Both the position numbers and the translations under genes were made by a program. The notes beneath the pieces were generated by a model. The model did not search any database and was not told the origin of the DNA. It saw only the letters and a program-made list of their open reading frames with translations. This document shows positions 8,050 through 17,472 of a DNA stretch of 64,000 nt, in pieces. Each line of letters opens with the position of its first letter. Positions within the stretch are counted from its first letter, which is position 1. The stretch comes from Bacteroidota bacterium (GTDB lineage Bacteria > Bacteroidota > Bacteroidia > Chitinophagales > Chitinophagaceae), in the NCBI GenBank assembly GCA_018267575.1, contig JAFDYF010000039.1:1-64000 (forward strand), given 5' to 3'.

Positions 8050-8421
8050 ATGAAATCGAAGAAAAACAAATCTCCCAATAGCAGGGCCGTAAAACAAGCC
8101 CGGCTAGCCACTGCACTTGCCTTCAGCATTTCCAGTTTGCTCCTGGCCCTTTCCAACATCTCCCTGTATGCACAGACCGGGGCTTCCCAGATGAGCACCG
8201 CGATCGAAAATTCCAAAACGGATATCTCCGGAATCTTCCAAAGCCTCTCCGATGTGATCCTCGTGATCGGTGCCATTGTCGGGCTGGTCGGTGGTATCCA
8301 GGTATTCGTAAAATGGAACCGCGGTGAAAGGGACATCAACAAAGAGATCGCGGCATGGGGTGGCTCCTGCGTATTTCTGTTGATCATGGGAACTATTTTG
8401 AAAACCGCATTTGGGCTATGA
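8050..8421 (+). CDS. traE: TraE-like DUF4134 protein, pilin candidate
   Basis: 123 residues. A long basic leader (KSKKNKSPNSRAVKQAR) precedes a signal-like helix ending at LYAQTGA. Two membrane helices (VILVIGAIVGLVGGIQVFVKW, FLLIMGTILKTAFGL) follow, flanking NRGERDINKEIAAWGG. This is the DUF4134 pattern of CTnDOT TraE, regarded as the VirB2-like subunit. It is the third and longest of the tandem set. The stop overlaps the next start (ATGA). Confidence 0.75.
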   Translation: MKSKKNKSPNSRAVKQARLATALAFSISSLLLALSNISLYAQTGASQMSTAIENSKTDISGIFQSLSDVILVIGAIVGLVGGIQVFVKWNRGERDINKEIAAWGGSCVFLLIMGTILKTAFGL

Positions 8422-8720
8422 CCATGGAAAAGCATGCATTGTATAAAGGCCTTCAACGCCCATTGGTGTTCAAAATATTCAAGGGGAAGTTCATCTATTG
8501 GGCAGCGATGGCTTGTATCAGCTCCATGATCATCGGTGGTGTGATCAGTGCCTTCAATAGCCTGCTTGGAATTTTGGCATTCATTGGTATCCTGATATCA
8601 GGGATGTTCTTCACCATCTCCAAACAGAAACAGGGGTTGAGCTCAAAGACCAGGGACGACAGCATCTATATCCTGCCACCGAGACAACACCCCAATAAAA
8701 TCATAAAGGACAGTATATGA
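8418..8720 (+). CDS. traF: TraF-like DUF4133 protein (VirB3-like)
   Basis: 100 residues from ATG 8418. The start LYKGLQRPLVFKIFKGKFIYW is typical of DUF4133/VirB3 proteins, and two adjacent membrane helices (AAMACISSMIIGGVIS, LLGILAFIGILISGMFF) follow. The tail is basic. VirB3 homologues sit in the inner membrane and pair with the VirB4 ATPase, which is the next gene here and overlaps it by ATGA. Confidence 0.75.
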   Translation: MTMEKHALYKGLQRPLVFKIFKGKFIYWAAMACISSMIIGGVISAFNSLLGILAFIGILISGMFFTISKQKQGLSSKTRDDSIYILPPRQHPNKIIKDSI

Positions 8721-11188
8721 AAAGCAAGAAAATTTTTGATCCTCCTTTTATAGGGTTCGGCAGCATGGATGGGGTCACGCTTCTATATACAGCTGATGGT
8801 AGTTTCAGTTCAATGCTGAAACTGGAAAACCTGGCCGAGCAATACGCTGCCGATCCCTCATTGTATGAGCTGTACCATTCACTGATCGGACAGGCCATCA
8901 AATTATTGGGTGACGGTTATATCCTTCAGAAAACAGATGTGATCAGTAGGCGGTCTTATAGAAACGGTCAAGGCCATTCAGAATACCTGGACAAAAAATA
9001 TTTTCAATATTTTGAGGGGAGGCCTTTCATCTCGGTGGCCACCTACATGACCATTACCAAGCCTTCAAAAAAAGGCAAGCTCATTTCATATTCCGAAGAA
9101 GCGCTTAAAGATTTTGCCAATAAGATCTATAAGATTATCGACGCCTTTGAGGTGAACAAGGTAACTGTTGTCCCCTTGTCAAAGCAGGATACCAAACTAT
9201 TTCTAACAAAGTATATCGGCTTTTCATTTCATGATGATGCCTTCAGCCTGGATAATTTTTCTTGTGATGCGAATGGTCTTTATTTCGGCAACAAGCAATT
9301 GAAAGTGGTCTCACTGATCGATATCGATGAACTGAATGTGCCCAATGATGTCTCGACACATTCCCATAAAAATGACCTTGGGAAAAATTACCCCGTTGAC
9401 AATTTCATGTTCCTGACCGCAGTGCCGGAAGCGGACACCATTCTGTACAACCAGGTCATCTTTATCCCCGACCAGCTAAAGATGAAACGCGACCTCGAGA
9501 TCAAATCCAAGCGCCATTCCAGCATGCCCGACCCGGCCAACAAGATCAGTGTGGAGGACATCAATTCGATGTTCGTGGACATCGCCCGACAAAATGAACT
9601 GTTGGTCTATGGTCATTTCAGCATCCTGGTTTTTGCGGATAGGGACAAGATCAACCTGTCACTGAACTATATCGAGACTCAACTTTTTGCCAAGGGCATC
9701 ATTGCGGGGAAAAATAGTTATAACCAGCTTGAACTTTTTAGGGCAGCTATACCAGGCAATGCTGGTGAGCTCAAAAACTATGACAAATTCCTAACGAGCC
9801 GGCCCTCTGCCATCTGTTTCTTTTTCAAAGAGCGTATGCCAAGATCGGAGGATTCTAGTTATCTCCTCTATTTCACCGACAGGCAAGGGGTGCCTATTGG
9901 TATCGACACTTCTGAAAAACCCATGCACATAAACCGGATCAATAACCGGAACAAGTTTATCCTGGGGCCATCGGGCAGTGGCAAATCATTTTTTACCAAC
10001 CGCTATGTAAAACAATGCAGGGTTCTTGGCGCTGACGTGGTATTGGTGGACACTGGCCATAGCTATCTTGGGCTATGCAATTATTTCAAGGGGAAATATA
10101 TCACCTACAAAGAAGACCGACCGATCACCATGAACCCCTTCAAGATCACGGCAGTGGAGAACAATGAAGAAAAAAGGCAGATACTCAAAAGCCTCATTGG
10201 TCTTATTTGGAAGGGCACCGAGGGCACTTTGTCCCAAGTGGAAGATTCGATCCTTGGCTCGGCGGTCAACAACTATTTTGCGGATTATTTTGGCCCAAAA
10301 GAAAAAGTACAAGGCTTAAGTTTTGACAGCTTCTATGAATTTGCCTCTGCCTATGTGGAAGAAGTGGTCGCAAAGGAATCATTGAATTTTGACACCCGTG
10401 AGTTCAGGTTCATACTCCGCAAATTTTACAAGGGAGGGGAATATGAAAAAGTCCTCAACGATGATTTTGACAGCACGCTATTCGATGAACCATTCATTGT
10501 CTTTGAGATCGACAGCATCAAGGAACACAAGCTTCTTTTCCCGATCACCACGCTGATCATCATGGACGTCTTCCTCCAAAAGATGCGTTACAAGAAAAAC
10601 AAGAAGATCCTGATCATCGAAGAGGCATGGAAGGCAATTGCTTCCCCCATGATGGCAGGCTATATTCTCTACCTATACAAAACAGTTCGCAAGTTCAATG
10701 GGGAAGCCATTGTGGTGACACAGGAGCTCAATGATATCATCGGCAATGCCATCGTGAAAGATTCGATACTCGCCAATTCGGACACCATCTGCCTGCTGGA
10801 CCAGAGCAAGTTCCGCGACAATTTCGATGTGGTGGCCAACCTGCTTTCCTTGAACGAGATCGAGAAGAACAAAATCTTCACGATCAACAAGCTCGACAAC
10901 AAGGAAGGGCGGGGCCGCTTCAAGGAAGTATATATCCGCAGGGGAGCCGTTGGCGAGGTCTATGGTGTGGAAGTGCCCTTGGAAGAATACCTGACCTATA
11001 CCACCGAGTTCACCGAGAAAGAAGCGGTGGCTGTTTATCTCGAAGCATACCAGGGCCATGAAAATGCACTTGATGCTTTTGTGTTTGACCTAAAGAAAAG
11101 CAAATTGTCCCTTCCCCAATTTGTGGCCCACATCAACAAGCAAAGAAAAATTTATTCATCCCCAAATAATATTCATCATGATCAATAG
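8717..11188 (+). CDS. traG: TraG-type VirB4 conjugation ATPase
   Basis: 823 residues, normal for the Bacteroidota TraG/VirB4 family. Walker A is LGPSGSGKSFFTNR (about residue 417) and Walker B is KILIIEEAWKAI (about 630). VVTQELNDIIG and SDTICLLDQSKF follow as in VirB4 C-terminal domains. The N-terminal 350 residues form the VirB4 N-domain. It powers pilus assembly and substrate passage at the cytoplasmic face. Its end overlaps the following secreted-protein gene by 11 bases. Confidence 0.9.
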   Translation: MKSKKIFDPPFIGFGSMDGVTLLYTADGSFSSMLKLENLAEQYAADPSLYELYHSLIGQAIKLLGDGYILQKTDVISRRSYRNGQGHSEYLDKKYFQYFEGRPFISVATYMTITKPSKKGKLISYSEEALKDFANKIYKIIDAFEVNKVTVVPLSKQDTKLFLTKYIGFSFHDDAFSLDNFSCDANGLYFGNKQLKVVSLIDIDELNVPNDVSTHSHKNDLGKNYPVDNFMFLTAVPEADTILYNQVIFIPDQLKMKRDLEIKSKRHSSMPDPANKISVEDINSMFVDIARQNELLVYGHFSILVFADRDKINLSLNYIETQLFAKGIIAGKNSYNQLELFRAAIPGNAGELKNYDKFLTSRPSAICFFFKERMPRSEDSSYLLYFTDRQGVPIGIDTSEKPMHINRINNRNKFILGPSGSGKSFFTNRYVKQCRVLGADVVLVDTGHSYLGLCNYFKGKYITYKEDRPITMNPFKITAVENNEEKRQILKSLIGLIWKGTEGTLSQVEDSILGSAVNNYFADYFGPKEKVQGLSFDSFYEFASAYVEEVVAKESLNFDTREFRFILRKFYKGGEYEKVLNDDFDSTLFDEPFIVFEIDSIKEHKLLFPITTLIIMDVFLQKMRYKKNKKILIIEEAWKAIASPMMAGYILYLYKTVRKFNGEAIVVTQELNDIIGNAIVKDSILANSDTICLLDQSKFRDNFDVVANLLSLNEIEKNKIFTINKLDNKEGRGRFKEVYIRRGAVGEVYGVEVPLEEYLTYTTEFTEKEAVAVYLEAYQGHENALDAFVFDLKKSKLSLPQFVAHINKQRKIYSSPNNIHHDQ

Positions 11189-11849
11189 ATATGCATCGAC
11201 GTTAATAATAGCCCTGTTCTTTTTACTTATGGATGCACAGGCTCAGATTTCCCCCGTGGTGATAGACCCCGTGCTGGATGGTGCCACCATTGCAGGATTC
11301 GTGCTGGAGAACGAGAACTATACCAAGATAAAGGACAAGCAGAACGCCATCGAGGCATTGCAAGCAACGGTGGTGGCAACCACTGCTTCCATCAATGACT
11401 GGCAGAAAAAAATATTCAAGGGACTGACCACCGTGAAACAGAATGTTCAAAATGCCTGGCAGATCTATGAATGCTATACCCTGCTCAAACAGCTTTACAA
11501 CAACGAATCCAAGATGATATCTGAAGGCTCGTCGGACCCATTGGCTTATGTGCTGGTGGCGAAGGCGCAGACAGAGCTCGTGAACAAGGGCATCAGCTAT
11601 TATGATCAAATATCCACATTGTTGGTGCAGGAGAGCAGTGACATGATCATGGATGCGGGCGAGAGGCTAAGCCTCATGAACAAGATCTTGGCCGATATCC
11701 GCACACTGGACAATATTGCTTACCAGTGTTATCTCAAAGTGCATTTTACGGTAATAAACGGGCTGTGGAAGGGGCTACTTGGGACGAGCAAGATCCTGAA
11801 CCAGGATGCCCAACTGATGAACAGCACATTAAAGAACTGGAAATTTTAA
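11178..11849 (+). CDS. Secreted conjugation protein, VirB5 position (paralogue 1 of 4)
   Basis: 223 residues from ATG 11178, inside the end of traG. A signal peptide (STLIIALFFLLMDAQAQ) is followed by a helical, coiled-coil-like body (IKDKQNAIEALQATVVATTASINDWQKK). It ends with LNQDAQLMNSTLKNWKF. That tail recurs in modified form in the next three genes, so all four seem to be diverged paralogues. The place between VirB4 and VirB6 is where CTnDOT has TraI (DUF4141) and other systems VirB5. A periplasmic or pilus-tip role is inferred. Confidence 0.6.
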   Translation: MINRYASTLIIALFFLLMDAQAQISPVVIDPVLDGATIAGFVLENENYTKIKDKQNAIEALQATVVATTASINDWQKKIFKGLTTVKQNVQNAWQIYECYTLLKQLYNNESKMISEGSSDPLAYVLVAKAQTELVNKGISYYDQISTLLVQESSDMIMDAGERLSLMNKILADIRTLDNIAYQCYLKVHFTVINGLWKGLLGTSKILNQDAQLMNSTLKNWKF

Positions 11850-11859
11850 TATCAACATC

Positions 11860-12519
11860 ATGAAAAAAATACAAATATTCCTTTTAGCCCTTTGTCTGGT
11901 TGCCGCATTTTCGGTTAGCGGGCAAAAACAGATGTGGGACGTTGGGTTCACCGAAATGATGATCTCACAGAACAAACAACATTATTCCGATAACGTTACC
12001 GCAAAGAACAACCAACTTGTCAGTCAGGCCACCGTCATGGAATGGAAATCCGTCAACGACAAAATGAACAACCTGGTTGACAGCATTGACAAGTGGATCA
12101 ACAAAGCTTCCATTGTGTTGGCGGATGCCGTGTCCGCTTACCAGCTTGCTGTCAAATGGAAAGACATATTCCAGGTCCAGGGAAAGATCATGTCGCTTGT
12201 TGGGCAATATCCTTTCGCTACCCCTATTATTATCGTGCCTGAGGAACAGATAATCAGTGATGGGGAAGAATTTTTGGCATTGGTATACCTATATATACTA
12301 ACAGATGGGCAAGCCAACAAAATGCGTGTTGCAGAAAGGAAGCGGCTCTATAACGAGATTGTGGACCAATGCCAGATCATCCTCAACAAATCAAAAGCGC
12401 TCTATCAGGTTGCTAGTACCATCCGCTTCCAAGAAACCTTTAAAACGACCATGCCAACAAATATCCTGAACCAGGACAAGCAGATCGTATCAAATTTATT
12501 AAAGGACCTAAAATTTTAG
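11860..12519 (+). CDS. Secreted conjugation protein, VirB5 position (paralogue 2 of 4)
   Basis: 219 residues with a clear signal peptide (QIFLLALCLVAAFSVSGQ). The mature part is mostly helical (SVNDKMNNLVDSIDKWINKAS, then ADAVSAYQLAVKWKDIF) and ends LNQDKQIVSNLLKDLKF, the same tail pattern as its upstream neighbour. It starts 10 bases after that gene's stop and ends two bases before the next. Probably exported to the periplasm with its paralogues. The function is inferred only from position. Confidence 0.55.
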   Translation: MKKIQIFLLALCLVAAFSVSGQKQMWDVGFTEMMISQNKQHYSDNVTAKNNQLVSQATVMEWKSVNDKMNNLVDSIDKWINKASIVLADAVSAYQLAVKWKDIFQVQGKIMSLVGQYPFATPIIIVPEEQIISDGEEFLALVYLYILTDGQANKMRVAERKRLYNEIVDQCQIILNKSKALYQVASTIRFQETFKTTMPTNILNQDKQIVSNLLKDLKF

Positions 12520-12521
12520 CT

Positions 12522-13187
12522 ATGAAATCTATTCTGTTTATTTTTTCTTTTGTGCTGGTTGCATATTTTGCAAGTGCGCAGGTATATGTGACAATTGTCT
12601 TTCATACCGATCTTCCGGTAAGGCAAATTGAGAACACAGCAGTGAAACAGGCCTGTCTTACGGAATATGGGGCCAAGTTGAAACAGATCGAAAATGACCG
12701 TGCGGTCACTAGTGCTGACTTAGCCCTAGTGGAAGAGATCCAGGCCAAGTTTGTCAAAAGTTTTGCCAACTGTGACGATGCCATCAGGAATTGTAAATCT
12801 TTATACTATGCATTTCAACGCCTTCCCAAGATATATGACAACCTTCAAAAAGCGGCCGAGCTTGCCACAAACAAACCTTACCTGATACCATTGGCCACCA
12901 ATGCAGGTTCCATCATCGCTACAAGGTTAGGGAACCTTGTGGACTATATCAAGAACACCGTCACCAACAATGACTATGGGGTCTTTATCGATCAGGCAAA
13001 AAGGGACAAATTGATCATTCATGTTTGTTCAGAGATCAACACGCTGTATTCTTATTCCAGTTCACTCTACAACAAATTCAATCTGTACACCATCCAGGAT
13101 GCGGTGAACCAGGTTGTTCCTTATAAGAACATGGCCAACCAGGACATGGCGATCATCAACAACATTAAATCCACCTTCAAATTTTGA
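12522..13187 (+). CDS. Secreted conjugation protein, VirB5 position (paralogue 3 of 4)
   Basis: 221 residues with a signal peptide (LFIFSFVLVAYFASAQ) and a helical body. The C terminus NMANQDMAIINNIKSTFKF keeps the NQD...N.....F pattern of the set. Unlike its neighbours it has four cysteines in the first half (around QACLTEYG, NCDDAIRNC) and one later (HVCSEI), so a disulphide in the periplasm is possible. The stop overlaps the next start by four bases. Confidence 0.55.
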   Translation: MKSILFIFSFVLVAYFASAQVYVTIVFHTDLPVRQIENTAVKQACLTEYGAKLKQIENDRAVTSADLALVEEIQAKFVKSFANCDDAIRNCKSLYYAFQRLPKIYDNLQKAAELATNKPYLIPLATNAGSIIATRLGNLVDYIKNTVTNNDYGVFIDQAKRDKLIIHVCSEINTLYSYSSSLYNKFNLYTIQDAVNQVVPYKNMANQDMAIINNIKSTFKF

Positions 13188-13957
13188 CCATGAAAAAAAT
13201 AATCATAACACTTTTATTTTCTATCGATACCTATTTGCTTTTCGCACAGACCATCGCCAAAGACGATACCAACAATGGCCAGATGAAAAGGATGGTCTAT
13301 AAAAAATGGGATGATTGGAGCGGGTACAACCAACTCGTGGCACTGATCTATTGGGATATCATCCATGAAAAATACAAGAACGGGGGTGACCTCCGGCCTT
13401 ACAAATTGGGTGGGCAATTTGAACAGAACTATGCCTCCCTCACCTTGCAGGAAGAGAATGACCATAAGATCATGGACACGGCCAACAAGACCGTGGAAAC
13501 CCATGTTGCCACTTATACAAGCATGGCAGGTGGGGCACTGGATATCCCCTACTCCATCTATTTCAAAAACAAGTTCCACAAGTTGACAACAGAAGTGACG
13601 GATGTGGTGGAACAGCAGATCAAAACAAATGCCCCGGTAGCTTATGGCCTGATCCAGGGCAGCACCGATTATGAAAACTATCTGGAATTCCTGGTCATAG
13701 AAAATGACCGCATACAGAATATCCACCATGCCTATCTCGACAAAGGGGAGCGCATACAATCCTATATCGATATCCAAACGGCGATCGAAGCTGCCAACAA
13801 AGTGATAGAGAAAAAGATCACCGCCATTTTTGCGCTCTCCAAAATCCCAACGATCCAAGAAGTGCAAAGTTCTTCGGCCACAAAGAGCATGGCCAACAAT
13901 ACAAAAGCCTTTGATGCCGCTTCCGTAAACAATATTTTAAAAAACTGGAATTTTTGA
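13184..13957 (+). CDS. Secreted conjugation protein, VirB5 position (paralogue 4 of 4)
   Basis: 257 residues, the longest of the four. The signal-like start is IIITLLFSIDTYLLFAQ. The body holds a conserved-looking GYNQLVALIYWDI segment and long helices (DIQTAIEAANKVIEKKITAIF). The tail FDAASVNNILKNWNF again matches the family ending. ATG ACC ATG lies at the start, so initiation could be two codons later. It overlaps both neighbours by four bases, so it is tightly coupled to the VirB6-like gene. Confidence 0.55.
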   Translation: MTMKKIIITLLFSIDTYLLFAQTIAKDDTNNGQMKRMVYKKWDDWSGYNQLVALIYWDIIHEKYKNGGDLRPYKLGGQFEQNYASLTLQEENDHKIMDTANKTVETHVATYTSMAGGALDIPYSIYFKNKFHKLTTEVTDVVEQQIKTNAPVAYGLIQGSTDYENYLEFLVIENDRIQNIHHAYLDKGERIQSYIDIQTAIEAANKVIEKKITAIFALSKIPTIQEVQSSSATKSMANNTKAFDAASVNNILKNWNF

Positions 13958-15093
13958 TCATGAAAACTTTCATCTTTCTTGACGACCTCAATCCTTTCTG
14001 GGACCCCAATATCATGAATGCCATCGATGGGATCAAAAATGCGCTTTCCAATGGAAATCTCGTGACCACGGCACAGATGATCGCTGCGGTGCTTTCCCTC
14101 ATCTATATTTCCATTAAGGCCTATGCCATGATCGTGGGCGAGGGCAGGTTCGACCTAATGTCATTGCTGAGACCTTTCGTGGTGACCCTATTGATCGTGA
14201 ATTTTTCAACCTATGTGAACATCGTGAGCTGGCCGGGACAGTCTGCGGGTAACAGCGCACAAAGCCAGTTCGAGAGCAATGTGGCGCAGATCAACCTGTT
14301 GATGGACCAACGGGATGCATTGTACCAACAAACATTTTCCACCTTGATATCGCTTACCAATTCCATACAACGACAGAACTCCAATACCACCACTTCCCCA
14401 GATGCCAATATCTTCAGCCAGATATCCAGCAGCATTTCTTCCACACTGCAATCGGCACTCGATGATATCAATGCGCACATCACCATGTTCGAGTACCTCT
14501 CTTGGATGAAGCTGACCTTCTGGGTGGATGGCTTGTTGACCACGATCGCCCTTTCCTGTTTCAAGGGGATCGCCTACTGTATTTTCTTTTTGCAGATGAT
14601 CATATTGCACGTGATGGCGGCACTTGGCCCCATCTCCTTTGCCTTCAGCATCGCTGGCAGTTTCCGGGAGAACTGGGCTTCATGGACAGCACGTTTTATA
14701 GCCGTCAGTTTTTATACCTATATCGGTTTTCTGGTATTGAACATCGCTTCCACCATGATCTACTATGGTGCTCAACAGGAAGTGTCCAGGCTCACCCAAT
14801 TATTGGCGATCGGTGCAAGCGATATCCAAGCTGGGACCGCCACCAGTCAGACCGTTGCAGACTTTGCTGCCAATGCAAGCAATATCCAAGGGTTTCTTGG
14901 CTATATCATCATCGGGGTTATCGTTGCAATAACAGGTGTTATTTCAACCCCGGTCATTTCCACCTGGATCATTCAGACCGCTGGGGCGGGGCAAGCTTTT
15001 TTTGGTGGTGCCACACGCACCGTGGAATCGGCGATCTCGGGGGCTGCCAGTACGGCCAGATCGACCGTTGGTGCAGCTGCTTCCATGATCTGA
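13954..15093 (+). CDS. traJ: TraJ-like polytopic inner-membrane protein (VirB6-like)
   Basis: 379 residues with at least six hydrophobic helices, among them AAVLSLIYISIKAYAMIV, LLRPFVVTLLIVNFSTYV, GIAYCIFFLQMIILHVMAALG and YIIIGVIVAITGVISTPVIS. The segment ALGPISFAFSIAGSFRENWASW is typical of TraJ/VirB6 proteins, which form the inner-membrane channel. A Ser/Thr-rich loop lies near residue 140. An alternative start two codons downstream is equally good. The order VirB6, VirB8, VirB10, VirB9 follows CTnDOT traJ-K-M-N. Confidence 0.8.
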   Translation: MIMKTFIFLDDLNPFWDPNIMNAIDGIKNALSNGNLVTTAQMIAAVLSLIYISIKAYAMIVGEGRFDLMSLLRPFVVTLLIVNFSTYVNIVSWPGQSAGNSAQSQFESNVAQINLLMDQRDALYQQTFSTLISLTNSIQRQNSNTTTSPDANIFSQISSSISSTLQSALDDINAHITMFEYLSWMKLTFWVDGLLTTIALSCFKGIAYCIFFLQMIILHVMAALGPISFAFSIAGSFRENWASWTARFIAVSFYTYIGFLVLNIASTMIYYGAQQEVSRLTQLLAIGASDIQAGTATSQTVADFAANASNIQGFLGYIIIGVIVAITGVISTPVISTWIIQTAGAGQAFFGGATRTVESAISGAASTARSTVGAAASMI

Positions 15094-15119
15094 TTTGTTT
15101 ACCATAAATATAAAACCAA

Positions 15120-15737
15120 ATGGACCTGATCAAAAATATCGAGGGCAAAATAAAACTTTCATTGGCGGTAAGCCTCGGCGCATTCATCACCGCCATCATC
15201 ATCTGCATCATCAGTTTTGGTTATGCGAGGAAAATGATCAATGAAGAAAAGAGGCAGATCTATGTGCTCAACAACAATATCCCTTTGGTGGCCACCAAGG
15301 AAAATATACTGGATAACCGCCAAGCGGAATACAAGGCGCATATCGCAGCTTTCCATGATTTTTTCTTTTCCTATCCGCCCGATAATGAGTACATCGAGTC
15401 CCAGCTCAAGAAAGCCATGTACCTCGTGGATGCTTCCGGGGCACAACAGTACAACACGCTCAAGGAAAAGGGCTTTTTCAATATCATTGTTTCGACCTCA
15501 TCCACCATTACCCTCTCCATGGATTCGATCAGCCTGGACATGAACAGCATGCACTGGGTGTATTACGGAAAGGAAAAGATCGATCGGCCAAGCATGACGG
15601 TTGTCCGTTCGCTCGTGACCGAAGGGAACATCAAGGATATACCCAGGAGTTTCAACAACCCGCATGGGGCCCTCATCACCAATTGGAAAACGATCGATAA
15701 CAAAGACCTATCCAGCAATGCCAAGAAAATATTTTAA
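15120..15737 (+). CDS. traK: TraK-like protein (VirB8-like)
   Basis: 205 residues. One N-terminal membrane helix (LAVSLGAFITAIIICIISFGYA) is followed by a periplasmic domain, the VirB8 layout, with segments typical of TraK (AHIAAFHDFFFSYPPDNEYI, LKKAMYLVDASGAQQYNTL). VirB8 proteins help assemble the inner-membrane platform. The reading frame overlaps the next gene by 20 bases. Confidence 0.8.
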   Translation: MDLIKNIEGKIKLSLAVSLGAFITAIIICIISFGYARKMINEEKRQIYVLNNNIPLVATKENILDNRQAEYKAHIAAFHDFFFSYPPDNEYIESQLKKAMYLVDASGAQQYNTLKEKGFFNIIVSTSSTITLSMDSISLDMNSMHWVYYGKEKIDRPSMTVVRSLVTEGNIKDIPRSFNNPHGALITNWKTIDNKDLSSNAKKIF

Positions 15738-16185
15738 AGAAAAGATTGGCCAGCCAGTCCGTGACAAGGGATGGGCGCTTGGTGAAAAATTTGGGAAGAT
15801 GATCCTCCCCGGGGTTCTTTTATGGTTAAGGCTTTTCAATCAAGTAAAGAAGAAGGCCGAGCGAAAGCCAACCTTAACCGTATCCCTATTGATGCTGATG
15901 ATCATCTTGAACACCCTGTTCGCCATCCATTTTTCTGATCATCGAAATAAAACAAACAGCAAACTCGATACCAAAGGATCCAGCATCCCAGTGATAAAAG
16001 CACCAAAGACCGTTGACATGGAAATGCTGGGACAACAAACCCCGGATATCGGTAGGTTAAAATCCCTCCGTGACAGTCTCCAATTTTTTAAGGATAAGAA
16101 AACATTCACTGCACAAGATAGTATGACCGTTCTTGAACTTTTGAAAACGGCCGCCACACTGAACAAAAATTACAAACATCCATAA
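15718..16185 (+). CDS. TraL-position membrane protein
   Basis: 155 residues from ATG 15718, inside the end of traK. A basic N terminus (PRKYFKEKIGQPVRDKGW) precedes hydrophobic stretches near residues 28-42 (GKMILPGVLLWLRLFNQV) and 52-68 (TLTVSLLMLMIILNTLFAI). The remaining periplasmic tail is polar. The position between TraK and TraM corresponds to traL of CTnDOT, but homology cannot be confirmed by eye. Confidence 0.5.
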   Translation: MPRKYFKEKIGQPVRDKGWALGEKFGKMILPGVLLWLRLFNQVKKKAERKPTLTVSLLMLMIILNTLFAIHFSDHRNKTNSKLDTKGSSIPVIKAPKTVDMEMLGQQTPDIGRLKSLRDSLQFFKDKKTFTAQDSMTVLELLKTAATLNKNYKHP

Positions 16186-16194
16186 ACCTCAATC

Positions 16195-17448
16195 ATGAAA
16201 AAGATCAATTTTAAAAAGCCGAAATACATATTGCCCCTGATACTCTTGCCATTCATCGTTCTCTTTTATGTGATCATTGGGAACTGGCATGGGAAGGATA
16301 AAAACCTATCCAATTCCAATACGGACAGTGCCCAGCTAAAAGGACAGATCAATACCAACATGCCCGGTGTTTCCAAAGAGATCGCCGGCCAATCCCTCAA
16401 GGATAAATTGGAAGCCTATCGCGACCAGTTCAAGGGGCAAAAGGATTTTTCTGCCATAGAAGAAATGGAAACGGATTCCACGCTCAACGGGGAGATGCTG
16501 GAAAGCAATTATAGCAAGGAAGAATTGTTGAGGATGCAACAGAAAAAAAAGATGGACAGCCTACAGAAGATCCTGAAAGAGGGACAGAAGGGGATGCAAC
16601 AAGCAATCTACCATCTGAACATGGGAAGTAAGGGTAAAAGCAATGCAAACGAAGATCAAACAAGTGACCGCTTTATTGAGCACCTAAAAAAAGTGGTGGC
16701 TGGCAATGAAGAAAAAACAACCACTGTCAAAAGCAGCTATGACGAGGACATGAAAGCTTTCCGAGACCAGATGGCGATGGTCGATAGCATGGGAAAGGCA
16801 CATGGGTCAGAAACAGAAAAGGCCAACAAAAAAAACGAAACCATTGACCCGGCCAAGGACCCGGACTTCAAACCGTTGCATGTTTCATCCAATCCCGCTA
16901 TTCAAGGTTCTGCCTTCAACACATTGCAGGATGTCCGCCAAGAGCCTGATGATATCCGTGCCATGATCGATGAAGAAGGAAAGGTACAGGTGGGGACAAG
17001 GGTAAGGATCAAGACCATGCAAGATCTCTATGTGGGTGGCCACCTGCTTCCCAAAGGATCTTATATCTATGGGATTGTTACCGGTTTTCAGACAAGCCGG
17101 ATCAATATCGGCATCAAACAGATCATCATCGATAAAATACCTTATACCGTAAACTTGGAACTCTACGACAACGATGGTTATTTGGGCCTCTATGTTCCCC
17201 ATTCCAATTTTCGGGAATTTTCGAAAGAGATCGGCACCAGTGCAACCCAGGGGATGAGCAGCATCACGACTTCAGATAATACAAATGTCACATCAGGGAT
17301 CGTCAACAAACTTTTTCAGACTTCCACCACCACCGCTTCCAAACTATTGGCCAAGGAGAAGGCTTGGATAAAATACGACTACAATGTTTTTATCAAAGAG
17401 CGTAAACCTGCGGACAACCATAACATTGGAAACAACAACCAACCTTAA
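16195..17448 (+). CDS. traM: TraM-like protein (VirB10-like)
   Basis: 417 residues. A single membrane helix near the N terminus (YILPLILLPFIVLFYVII) is followed by a long, charged, probably coiled linker (about 60-220). The conserved C-terminal domain runs from about residue 230: GSAFNTLQDVRQEP, then VGTRVRIKTMQDLYVGGHLLPKGSYIYG as in TraM/DUF3714. VirB10-type proteins span the periplasm and link inner and outer membrane rings. This domain order and length are typical. Confidence 0.8.
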   Translation: MKKINFKKPKYILPLILLPFIVLFYVIIGNWHGKDKNLSNSNTDSAQLKGQINTNMPGVSKEIAGQSLKDKLEAYRDQFKGQKDFSAIEEMETDSTLNGEMLESNYSKEELLRMQQKKKMDSLQKILKEGQKGMQQAIYHLNMGSKGKSNANEDQTSDRFIEHLKKVVAGNEEKTTTVKSSYDEDMKAFRDQMAMVDSMGKAHGSETEKANKKNETIDPAKDPDFKPLHVSSNPAIQGSAFNTLQDVRQEPDDIRAMIDEEGKVQVGTRVRIKTMQDLYVGGHLLPKGSYIYGIVTGFQTSRINIGIKQIIIDKIPYTVNLELYDNDGYLGLYVPHSNFREFSKEIGTSATQGMSSITTSDNTNVTSGIVNKLFQTSTTTASKLLAKEKAWIKYDYNVFIKERKPADNHNIGNNNQP

Positions 17449-17472
17449 TGACCATCTTTTAAAAATATTTTT

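Noticed and set aside
13214..13867. Long minus-strand frame of 217 codons inside the transfer operon
   Set aside because: It lies wholly antisense to a well-supported secreted-protein gene with a signal peptide and conserved tail, and has no recognisable domain.
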